Shown in pieces: positions 11,558-22,292 of a stretch of 64,000 nt of DNA. How positions within the stretch are numbered: position 1 is the first letter of the stretch; each line of letters opens with the position of its first letter. This DNA comes from Heliocidaris erythrogramma. Taxonomy: Eukaryota > Echinodermata > Echinoidea > Camarodonta > Echinometridae. The stretch lies in NCBI GenBank assembly GCA_025617745.1, contig CM046869.1, positions 12,419,168 through 12,483,167 of the forward strand. Direction: 5' to 3'. A model generated the notes under the pieces. The model searched no databases, had not been told where the DNA came from, and worked only from the letters and a program-made list of their open reading frames with translations. A program made the translations under genes and the position numbers.

Positions 11558-14333
11558 ATGTTGGTAGCTTGTCTCCTTACTTTCCTCGCTGCGTTGACGG
11601 CTGCAGTACTGACCACCCCTGCGCCTCCTAATGGAATACCCCAATGTGCACGTGAGTGTTAATATACCTTAATCGATTTCTTTTTATTCATTTAATGATT
11701 AATATAATGTACAACACCATTACGTATGATTCCGGCCTGTAAATGCTTGTTTATGTTACCTTGATTATTGTGAAGATGTTATTTTGAAAATGGGATTAAG
11801 AAAGGATCTTAAAACAAAATTAAACATCTCGGGCATAGTCATTCATGATTATCCTGGGAGTGTTTCATCAACTAAATCAATTTCCATCTTAAAGTAGCTA
11901 TTCAAAGAAAATCGTATAAGTTTTACGTCCACTGCGTATCTGATTATAAAAATATAAATAAAAGCTTAACATCTGGAATATCCGAGAATTCGCCAAAAAT
12001 ATAGCGATGTAACGTCACACTAGGGACCGATCCTGCTCAGCAGACAACGTCCTATAACGAATGAACGTAATTGCAATTTATCAAATTATAAAGTTTGGTA
12101 TTTTTAAACATGACCTTATTCCACAACATTCTAAAGTGCAAGTAAAGCTAATTAACTAAAACCGTTTAATCAGGATAAGGGTTAATAATCAATGAAAAAC
12201 CCCACTTTAAAATTTAAACGCCCTCCGAATAATAGCACGGATGGTATTCGTTCCCTCAACATGTCCCGGTGCAAACAGCTGAAGATACAATGGCGTCTTT
12301 ATTTTGTTTACAAGTGACCGATTCCTTATTTTTAACGCTGCATTTTTCATCAAAATAATACCATAAACTAAGAGTGAGACAACAGACCTAACATTAAGAC
12401 TGACGCCAGTCAAGTAAAAGAAATACGTGAAGAAATAACAAAACAGGCACTGAGAACTATAATATGTTATAAGACATCGTCTGCTTAGACATGACTGGTC
12501 CCTAGTGTAACGTCACACATATCAACAGCGTTCGTGGAGCTCTTCAAGTGCTAATTCGGGGCTTTATTTTATCGTTTTATAATATTACTTCAAGTTACCA
12601 AGCGTTTAATTTTGACCTTCGTTTAATTTATGCCATCTATGCAATAATAGGTAAAGCCGAAGTTCTACTTTAAACTTGACTAAGGTCGAAATCAGTTATA
12701 GCTTAAATTGATCGCTGAGAGCTGTTTCATCAAATCAGTTTTAGGCTTCATGATCCTTCTTCTTCGGTAAGGCAGTTAGAAAGTCTTAATGTCAGAATAT
12801 CGATTCCAAAAGGAATATCGTATTCGAATTGGTCACTCTCACTTAACTCATGCATATTTGCTTGCAGCAGAGGACCCACCACATTGTATATCATGTGACT
12901 GTACACTTACAGTTAAACATATTCTTATTGAATGCATTGAATTTGCTCACATCCGTAACAATTTTTATAATGTCCCTGATCTGAATACCTTGTTTAGCGA
13001 AATTCCACGATTATGCATCATAGATTATCTTAAAGAAATCAACTTATTTATTAGATTCTAGATTAGGAACTTTTTCCCACAGCTATGCCTTTGGGCAATT
13101 TTATTCAATTTTTTAGTCTTTCGGAGGAGACTTTAAGCCGTCGGTCCCGTGTAAAGGAGAGTCACACCACTTGCACGTTAAAGAACCTGCTTCTCTGTTC
13201 GAAAAGAGTAGGGAATTTTTCCCGGAAAAGTAGTTAAGCTTACTTTTACCCAATATACTTCGTAATTAAACCTACTGATCACATACATACACACTAAACA
13301 AATATTGTACTTTAAGAAACTTTATATATTAATGTTTAGACACTTACATGACATATTGTGTTGATAGTGTCGTTAAATTTTAATCAATCAATCCAAAAGG
13401 AATATCTTTATCCCAATTCCCACTTCTGTTCTACCCCTGTATGCTCCCACCAGGTTCAGAGTGCCCCGTCTACACCAAATTGGATGACCTTGGTCCAGAC
13501 ATGTGGAACCGGAGGATCGAGCCTGGACTATGGGCACGAAAACTTGCTCCTATCTGCAAAGCAGCTGGTGCAATAGACCTGGTCTACCTGGACCTTCATT
13601 CCTACTTTACGGGTAAGACTAATTCAAACTGATAGAAAATCATAACACATTTCTACTCCCCCCCCCCCCTAGAAAAAAAAAATATAAAAATTAAAAAAAT
13701 TAAATCGAAACTTGTACACGAATTTCCATTTTAAGCTAAGATTTCATTTGGGTGTATTTTTACGAGTAAACCAGATCAATAGTACTGCAATGAGAAATGC
13801 GAATCTCGATTTGTAATGTATAAGCTTTGAAATTTGCACGTTATTCATTTTATTTCGGGAGAGAGCGGGAAACGGAATAGAGAAAGGGAAGAATGAAAGG
13901 GGGAAAAAGTGAATAATCATAATTAGAAACTGACCTTTTTCAGCCCGAGTTCTAAGGTGTATATTTTATTTGTAACTATATCAATCCCAATTTTGCCAGA
14001 AAACGACATTGACAGGACCACGCCCATCATGCTGGAGATCTCTGATAACAAGGCCCGCCCAACTTTCTGCCCCGACCAATCGGATTCCTTCCCTTGCTGT
14101 AACACACTCTACGGACTTCTCTTCTACATTCCTGCGGCTTTGCAAAATAACGCCCCACTCCCAACAAAGGTAAAACAGTAAAATGAAATAAAGGAAGAAC
14201 CCGTTTTTCATTGGGAGCGCTACAAAAGGCGACGCCCTCCTCCACTAAAATCCATGTAGATACAATATGTAATCTTTGCCATCAATTTTGTGAAATTGTT
14301 AGGATCGACAAATTGTTGATAGTTTTGTCCGAC

Positions 14334-14364
<31 letters not shown>

Positions 14365-16525
14365 TGGTTATCACTGAAATCATGTGACACCCAAACATTT
14401 ATTTACAGAGATATTCACATTCCCGAATATTTTTTCAGAAAAGTTTGAAATTGTCAAATGACAAAGCCAGAATGTAATATAGGACAAGCATTTACCCCTG
14501 AGAGGTAAACAAATAGCTGAATTAGAAATGATGTGCTGTAATGTCATATTTCGAACCCTTTTGTTCAGTAAAATCATACGCTGCCTCTGCAATTTACATA
14601 TGAAGGATTCATCCAGTTACTAAATATAAAACAATCGTAAAAAAGTATATACGTCTTCATTATACTTCTACTCAGTAGTATTGTCATTACGTTTTATCAG
14701 AAGTCTGGAGTTGAGCTCGTGTACATGAAAGAACCACGCGAATTATTTGGGATCACCTTTAGTGGACAACCCATCACCCAAAATGTGACTGCGAAATACA
14801 ATGAGCTGACTAACTTCCTGGATAATCGGAACATTCCATTCGATGATGGCGCATTCATTGTTGCGAGTAAGTATTTACCTCGGACAATCATCCACTTTGG
14901 ACGACTACCCCAGACACAAACAAACTGATATAAAAACTTTCAGCGGACCGTGAAACACTTATAGCACAACTACCCCGGGCAGTAATCCACTAATATAGGA
15001 CGACTATCTCCGGACAAACATCCACTTTTTTAGGACAATTAACCTCGAGACGTCCTTCTCCAGAAAAATTATCCACTTATATAGGAAGCCGTCGGTCCCG
15101 TGTAAAGGAGAGTCACACCACTTGCACGTTAAAGAACCTGCTTCTCTGTTCGAAAAGAGTAGGGAATTTTTCCCGGAAAAGTAGTTAAGCTTACTTTTAC
15201 CCAGTATATTTAGTAATTAAACCTACTGATCACATACATACACACTAAACAAATATTGTACTTTAAGAAACTTTATACATTAATGTTTAGACACTTATAT
15301 GACATTGTGTTGATAGTGTCGTTAAATTTTAATCAATCAATCCACTTATATAGGACGACTATGCACAGACAAATCTAATAGGACAACTATACCTAATCCA
15401 CGTACATTTCTGGTAGAATAATCACCTGGTCGAAAACCCCTACACTGATAATTCACAAACCTCAAATGATTACTTTTTTACAACTACCTCTACATAACTG
15501 AGACAATAGGGACAATTACAAAACAATCCATAAAATGTCTGCATAGTTTTTTTTCATATTTTTGTTCCAATAGAATTAATAATATGGACCTCATTTTAAT
15601 TTCCATCATCTCCAACTGTATCGACAAATACGCTAATCTTTTATTCGTAATTTATGAACAATTTTAAATTTCTTGCCAGTAAGTATTTATAACTTTTATA
15701 TACCTAACAAAGATCAAGTAATTTATGTTCTCTACTCATAGTACCTCAATCCCACGTGCCGAATCGACTTTCTTGGCATTCGGGGTAATTCTTTTTTTTT
15801 CTTTTTGTTCTATTATCAGTCATGACCCCGTTCCATAAAACTTTCATTAATGACAAAATTCGCTCTCAGCAAATCAGATTAGAGGATTTCAATAGCTTAT
15901 AACATGTAACTTGATAAAACGTTTTATGAAACAGGGCCCTGGAGTCGATCTCGTTGGTTTCACACGAGTATAACAACGGCAAATAAAAAATACCCCCACT
16001 CATATAACCCAGTCACACCGCCAAACCCACTCACATCAACTCCAAACCGGCGTATTGACCATGTATTTCTTCGATCTATTGTCGGTCTATAGGGTCGATC
16101 TCGTTCGTGTGACTAAGGTATCACACTGGCGAGACCAACACGCAAACAATTACATTACCCCCAAAATGGCAAAGTCGGCTGATGTGGAGTCTTTGACGGT
16201 GTAACAAGATATAGACCACGCCTACAACTTTTAACATGCTTTACAAAGCATGGAGTTGCCAAAGATAAGAGGGCATCTGACTTCTCAGCACTTTACGTAT
16301 CTGCCAATCAAATTAAAATAACTATTAAATGCTTTTATCAATTGTTCAGGTTACGACGCACCTTGGCAACCAGAGCCTCACCGCAATGAAGTCATGGTTC
16401 CCATCAAGAAACGCACGAGGAATGACGGCAGCCGCAACCAGGACGGCAAAGATCGAAAGGGAGTTCATCAAAGCCTAAGCGTTGAAGACCTTTCCAATGC
16501 CAATCTCATCCGGTTTGGAATCTAG
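11558..16525 (+). CDS. Secreted SOUL-family haem-binding protein (HEBP2-like), copy 1, spliced
   Basis: Five coding exons: 11558-11651, 13454-13612, 14000-14169, 14701-14866 and 16350-16525 (TAG at 16523). All introns are GT-AG and the phases agree, giving 254 residues. The exon with the start codon begins at 11546, after a CACAG acceptor. Residues 1-17 (MLVACLLTFLAALTAAV) look like a signal peptide, so a secreted or luminal protein is likely. The body matches the SOUL fold: SECPVYTKLDD, RRIEPGLWARK, RTTPIMLEI, LYGLLFYIP, then VASYDAPWQPEPHRNEV, where the last stretch is the hallmark SOUL C-terminal motif. Family members bind haem or porphyrins. The extra cysteines (SECP, PICK, FCPD, PCCN) fit an extracellular disulphide-bonded form. 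After the SOUL motif there is an unusual basic tail of about 35 residues (KKRTRNDGS, GKDRK). Introns contain a TTAA element and two LINE tails. Function beyond haem binding is unknown. Confidence 0.88.
11893..12669. mobile_element. TTAA-flanked non-autonomous element in intron of SOUL copy 1
   Basis: 777 bp bounded by TTAA at 11889-11892 and 12670-12673, with short inverted ends (AGTAGC... and ...TCTACT). Inside it, a second, longer inverted repeat pairs 12008-12056 with 12470-12517 (GTAACGTCACACTAGGGAC). No coding capacity. Copies lie at 52361-53107 (right end lost) and 59697-60601, where an empty site proves mobility. TTAA target duplication is typical of piggyBac and of Sola3-type elements; which one applies is not decided. 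Confidence 0.8.
12820..13391 (+). mobile_element. 5'-truncated LINE insertion (LINE-C) with C-terminal finger ORF
   Basis: Flanked by a perfect 15-bp target duplication TCCAAAAGGAATATC (12805-12819 and 13392-13406). The site is unoccupied in the other SOUL copy near 53240. It carries the last ~80 codons of a LINE protein with a CCHC-type finger (CISCDCTLTVKHILIEC, around 12890-12945), ending at TAG 13059-13061. A 3' UTR of about 330 bp and an (AATC)n tail follow. The same 3' UTR recurs at 15087-15340. Confidence 0.9.
14335..14364. repeat. Poly(C) run of 30 in SOUL intron
   Basis: 30 consecutive C. The second gene copy has about 20 C at the same place (54127-54146). Length should be treated as uncertain because assemblies often misjudge such runs. 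Confidence 0.9.
15087..15340 (+). mobile_element. 5'-truncated LINE-C 3' UTR insertion
   Basis: 254 bp matching the 3' UTR of the LINE tail at 12820-13391, with an (AATC)n end. It is flanked by the perfect 15-bp duplication TCCACTTATATAGGA (15072-15086 and 15341-15355). The corresponding site in gene copy 2 (about 54853-54867) is empty. Confidence 0.92.
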
Positions 16526-17036
16526 GCATATGACCAGCAGTATCTAATGATTTTGTCTTTTTTTCGTTCCAAAAGTACCGGTAGGCCTAGAAAACATTGG
16601 TAAATATTTAAACTTGACAGGGTAAACAAATGTTCTGTCTTGATTTAAACGGGGCAAAGCGAGCTTTATACTGTTATAATCAAGAAATAAGATCCAGTGC
16701 CTTTAGAAAAGGTAAAACATCAGCACAAATGGTGGCAACTGAAGCATTCACAAGTTCGCATTTTATATATCCATGAGTAAGGTACTTAGTGCCACGCAAT
16801 ACACCACTTTCGAACATGCATTACGCACAAGAAGACTTTCTAGCTCCAAACAACGATGCAAGATTTTATCTTATAGGTTTGACCTATGTTACATCAATAT
16901 AAATGATGTTTCGAGTCAACTACAGGTGATGAGTTGTAAGGTAAATTTATCAATCACTTGAAATTCAATACAAACCGGTAGCTTGATGAGTACGTACAAA
17001 TACGCACAGTGTATACATAAAAGGTCAACAGTTCCA

Positions 17037-17042
17037 AATAAA
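17037..17042 (+). terminator. Polyadenylation signal of SOUL copy 1
   Basis: AATAAA about 510 bp after the stop codon, conserved in the second copy at 56558-56563. It is the best candidate for the mRNA 3' end. Confidence 0.5.
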
Positions 17043-17449
17043 GTAAAGCATAGCCATTCTAATTAACAACATGGTTTGTCTCTGTAAATGAGAATTCATT
17101 TGATTTTGAGATTTTATTAACTGAATAATAACTCATGTGTAATAACAATTTCATAATTGTAATAGGTGTATATCAAATACTTTCATAAATTTCATTCAAA
17201 TGACATTTAACGGTTTCTGTTTTTTCATTGATCTCATAGGCTTCATCTTTAAACGGTGTTCTGTCTCTATTTTGATTTCCTCACTAATTACTTCCCGATA
17301 TATTTTCATTCTTTCTAAATCTTTCATTTGTCTGCTTAGGTTTGTTCATACTTAGTAAGGGTGTTAAATAATGTTGTATTGAGAAAAATATATGAAATAC
17401 GTTCAATTACGATGAACACGAGTGACGTACAACCGAGAGTACGAGAGGC

Positions 17450-17880
17450 ACGCGATGATGCTGCCGATTATAATGGTAACCGTGATGGAGATATAAGGAG
17501 GATGAAGGTGATGACGCTGGTTATAATGATTATGGACAAGATGAAGACAGTGATGAATGGTGACGATAATGATGGAGATGGTGTGATGATCATGATAGTG
17601 GTGGTGTTATTATGATGGAGAAAATGTGTTCAAGATATGGAAAAATGGTGAACGACCAATTGTTTTAGCAGTGATAATGATAAACATGGTGACGGTGATA
17701 TTGTGCAGACCATGATTACCATAACTATGGTGGGTAAAATACGATGAAGATGATGACAGTGACAATGATGATGGAGAAAATTTATTTGCTCAAGATATGG
17801 TGATTGTCAGATTGTTTAGCAATTACGGTGGTGATGAATTAAAATCTGAGATGGTGATAACGGTCACGGTGGTGGTGAAT
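17450..17880. repeat. Degenerate GAT/GGT trinucleotide repeat region
   Basis: Irregular GATGATGG/GGTGATGA units over about 430 bp, also present in the right duplication at about 56970-57350. ORFs here are repeat artefacts. Confidence 0.75.
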
Positions 17881-18618
17881 GTGTTTTCCTGAAGAAATAT
17901 TGATTATTTTTAGCAGTTACGAAGATGTTAATTAGCTTCAAAATGGTTTTATGCAATATTAATTGGAATGTATACTTTCAAAGATTGTGGGGAAAAAGGA
18001 ACAAGGCGCTCTACTATAAAGAATCGACAGGCACTGCGTAGACAGGGCGGGCGGACCAGGGGCCATGTCCCCCATATTGAGCCACTAAAAATAATTTTAA
18101 AGAAAAGCAAGAGCGGGAAGTGAGAGAAAAAGATCTTAAAGGCGCTACAAGTCATTATTTGGCTGTCAAAATTTGCTAAAGCGTTGAAGTTTTCGCGCGC
18201 GAAAGGGGGAAATAACTCTCCTCTCCTGTTACTATTGGTGTCGATTCCGGGGGATGAGGTATATATCCCCAAAAATATTTGAGGTGGGGGATGGCCTGTA
18301 TCATCACCCTCCAATATTTTGGGATAAAATAATTATGATACATTAACTTAAAACTAATAATTATCCAAACTCGTGTTTGATCTTCAAATACCATCACATT
18401 CTTTAATGATTAGAAGCAAGGAAATAAATGCCATTATTTCAGAAAATTCGCTCGCATTGTTATTCTCAATTAAGGGGTTCCATCCATTGACGTAGATCCG
18501 TGCATTCCTTCTTTTCATTAAACCATTTTGGGAAGCTCTAAAGTGCAAGTTTTATAGACAGATTTTTGAAAAATTCCCTGTGTAGGATACCCTCCCACCC
18601 CCGCTCGGTCTCTTCGCT

Positions 18619-18849
18619 CAGTGGTGTATCTAGGGGCAGGGGGCAGCACTTGGAGAAGGCGCAAAAAACGCAAAGGAGAGAAATAAAAATAGGGCGAAAT
18701 GAACAAATAATCTTTACGGATCATGCGCCCCCAAATCCGCAGGGTAATGCACTAGAAATCTAGTTCGCTCCCCCAGTATATAGTTCTTAAAGTTTGAAAA
18801 TAATAAAGATGTAATTGCTCGCTATATCATGCAATTTCCATATGACTCC
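18619..18849. mobile_element. hAT-like element, left part only
   Basis: Begins with CAGTGGTGTATCTAGGGG, identical to the left end of the complete copy at 58077-58734, but the homology stops near 18849 and the right TIR is missing. A deletion in this block is the simplest reading. Confidence 0.7.
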
Positions 18850-19240
18850 TGCTTCACGCGAGAAGGGGGAAACTCCCCCTCCCTGCACCCACCCCTGTTA
18901 CATACAGGGCAGGGTATTGCGTCCAAAATAACTGAAACGCAGCCAGGGCGGTGAACTAACATTCCGCCTAAAAAAAAAAGATGCTAAAACGTCAGAGCTT
19001 TCGCGCGGGAAGGGGGAAACTCCCCTCTCCCTGCACCCACCCCTGTTACATAGAGTGCAGAATTGCGTCCAAATAACTGAAAAGCAGCCAAGGCGTCGAA
19101 CTAACTTTCCGTCTTTAAAAAAAATGACGAGCCGTTATCTTTCTCTCGAATTTGCTGTCAAACATAAGAGCTTTCGCGCTTCGCGCGGGAGGGGGGAAAC
19201 TGCCCCTCCCTGCATCCACCCCTGGGGAACCACGCTTTGT
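18850..19240. repeat. Tandem repeat, about 150-180 bp units with GC-rich core
   Basis: Three imperfect units. Each contains a TTTCGCGC(TTCGCGC) stretch, then GGGAAGGGGGAAACT and CTGCACCCACCCCTG. The right duplication has an extra unit (58740-59250). A more distant relative lies at 18140-18240. No coding role is visible. Confidence 0.75.
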
Positions 19241-19639
19241 GTGTTCATCACCAATTTCGCTCTCCTCGCGTGCCCCGCAACCGCCCCCAAATGAAATCTT
19301 TTGCTATGCGGTTTGATCCTTCACGTCTGCCCTCCCCCTTCCCCCCCATTGAAAAATCCTGGCTACGCCTGTGCCGACAGGCTTTCGGTTTTCCAGCTCA
19401 TTGACGGTATGCAGGCTGGAGACATTTCCTATCTATTCTTTTTTAATGTCAGGTCTATATGATACATCATTTTGCCTACAAGGCTACTACCAGAACTATA
19501 ATCCACATTTCTTGAGAGTTTTAGTTGCCTCGCGCCGGGCCTCCTCTTTGCACTTTTTACAACGTGAATAAAGGAGTCTTCTTCTTTTTTTTTTTTTTTT
19601 TGAATAATATTTTATTTATTCCTCTCGAGATCAATATTA

Positions 19640-22292
19640 CAGTTCAAGAAACAATCATGATAAGTCACATATAAACCAGGAGCAAGTCATACCCGTCCTA
19701 GCCCGACCACGCCCACCGTTACCACGTCGAGTCAAAACCCGTCCGATATGCTTAACCAATATTGATCTGAAGCATTGTGATATCACTACTATCAAGAAGC
19801 ATAGTGGCTATGATGTCCCAACCATATTACTTCTCAACGCGAGATCACTGAGGAATAAGATTGATGAGTTGTCTGCAATTATAGATGAAAATAATGTAGA
19901 TATAGCAATGATCACCGAAACGTGTTTAAGCCCGGAAGTGCCGCTTAACGTAATCTCACTACCCGAGTTTTGCTTATATTCAAGACCTAGGGAAGATCGA
20001 CCAGGAGGAGGTGTTGCAATCTATACGAAACACCATCTCCAAGCGAGAATATTAGAAGTGCCAACACCTAAAGGAGTAGAAGCGTTATGGATTTACATGA
20101 AACCTAACAGGCTACCAAGGGAGATTAGCGGGATGATACTCTGCGTCTTATACTTCCCTCCAAATAACCCTAATAAGCAGGAGTATATCGATCACTTTCT
20201 CTCTACCATGGATAACCTATTACTTCGTTACCCGCAGACTGGTATCTCAGTGGCAGGTGACTTCAATGATTTGGACATCAATTTTTTACTTGAGAATAAC
20301 CAGTTCAAACAAGTTGTAACACAACCAACTCGAGGGTCTAATATTCTTGATATGATTGTAACCAATATCGATTTATTGTACCATGAATCCAAAATACTAC
20401 CACCAATAGGTTTGAGTGATCATAACTGTATTGTTTGGATACCAAAAGAAAAGGTGTATCGCAGTAATCAAATAAAAAGAAGAATTGTACGCCCTATTCT
20501 TGACAGCGGAAAAAGAGCATTCGGTAGTTGGCTAACCCATTTTACGTGGGAAGAAATGTATAGAAAATATGATCCATCCGTAAAATGTCAAATGTTTTGG
20601 ATACTATTACGTCTCATCTAGATATTTATATTCCGAAAAAAGAGATTCGAATCCATTGTAGGGATAAGCTTTGGATTAATGCTGAAGTTAAAGACGTCAT
20701 CCGTCAAAGACAACAAGCCTTTAATAATGGCTCTATGTGTTTGTGACGTTACCTTAGAAACAAAGTGATCCGTCTTATTAAACGTAGGAAAACTTTATAC
20801 TATAATACCAGAGTTCGGAATCTTAAAACTAACAATCCAGCTGCATGGTATAAACAGATTCGGATTTTAACAAATAATGAAAAGAAGCATAACATAATTC
20901 ATGTACCAAATATTGACCAAAATGATCCAGATAAATATAAAGATGTTGCTAACTATATCAATCAGCATTTTTTATCTGTAGCAGACGATCTTCCAAGTCT
21001 CAATAGGAATGACTTGCCTGCCTTCCTACCAGCCCCAAAACCGTGCCCTATCGTACAACCTTATGTCGTATATAAACAATTGAATGCATTGAGCCAGCAA
21101 AAATCTGGTATACGTGACGACTTACCGGGTCGAATTCTTCGTGAGTTTGCTCTTGAATTATGTTTTCCGCTTACGGAAATTTGGAATGGCTCGTTTCATT
21201 CATCAGTTGTACCATGTCAGTGGAAATGGTCTGAGATTATACCCATTCCTAAATGTCAACCAGTAACATACACAATCTAACCAGTTTTTTGCAAAAATTG
21301 CAGAGTCGTTTATATGTAAATGGTTATTACAAGATATTAAAGACCACATTGATGTCAACCAATATGGAAATCGACAAGGGCTCTCAACAAACCATTACCT
21401 AATTCGATTACTCCACCAAATATATCAAAATGCAGAATCATGTCAGTCTATATCTACTCTCATAATTACTGATTTCTCAAAAGCGTTTGATCGCATTGAT
21501 CATAACATTCTTGTCAAAAAATTACTCAACCTGGGAGTCAGACCTTGCCTTATCTCATGGATCTTGAGCTTTCTTGAACAATGACTACAGCGAGTTAAAT
21601 ACCTTGGTCGGTTTTCAGATTGGTCGACATCACATGCAGGCGTGGCTCAAGGCACAAAGTTAGGCCCCATCCTCTTTCTTATAATGATAAATGATGCATG
21701 TATTAACTCTCAGATTCCATATTTTAAATATGTAGATGGTCTTACATTGGTTGAATGTCGTAAACAAATACAACCATCAAAATTACAAAGCACTCTGTCA
21801 AATTCAAGAATGGTCTATCTCAAATAATATGACTCTTAACCCATCTAAATGTTGTATGCATGTTGTTTTCTCAAAAATTGCTACAGAGCAGAGATGCCTG
21901 TTCATTGGTAATGAGAGTTTGAATGTAGTGCATAAAGCCAAGATTCTAGGTATTGTTGTACAGTCCAACTTAAAATGGGACAGTCATAATAATCTTTTAT
22001 GTAGATGCAACAAGAAACTTTATATGCTTCGTTGTCTCAGGACTTATGATCTGCCACTTTGTGATTTAATTACAGTTTATAAGGGTTATATTCGTCCAAT
22101 ATTGGATTATGGAGTACCAGTTTTCAATGGTAACCTTACACAAAGCCACGTTTTATGTTTAGAACGCATTCAGAAAAGAGCGTGTAGGATTATGCTGGGT
22201 GTTCGATATATTAACTATGATAATGCCCTAAAATTGTGCTTCTTATCATCTCTGTCCGAAAGAAGGAAACAATTATGTGTTAAGTTTGCCGT
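19640..22292 (+). mobile_element. LINE-A copy 1 (CR1/Jockey-group LINE, dead), 3' end lost
   Basis: The endonuclease region opens near 19758 and runs to a stop at 20619-20621. It includes LLNARSLRNK, MITETCLSPEVP, AGDFNDLDINF and GLSDHNCIVW. RT follows in fragments: KSGIRDDLPGRIL, then DFSKAFDRIDHNIL, GTKLGPILFLIMIND and a mutated YVDG box (21728-21739; YVDD in the other copy). A TGA at 21583 and a 15-bp deletion near 21280 are specific to this copy. The stop at 20619 and the one in ATGTGTTTGTGA near 20745 are shared with copy 2, so the element was dead before the duplication. It ends by fusing to LINE-B at about 22292. Confidence 0.85.

Noticed and set aside
12789-13061. Small gene in SOUL intron
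   Set aside because: It is the C-terminal end of a 5'-truncated LINE with a perfect target duplication.
17361-17615. ORF downstream of SOUL copy 1
   Set aside because: Mostly GAT/GGT repeats; not conserved as a frame in the right block.
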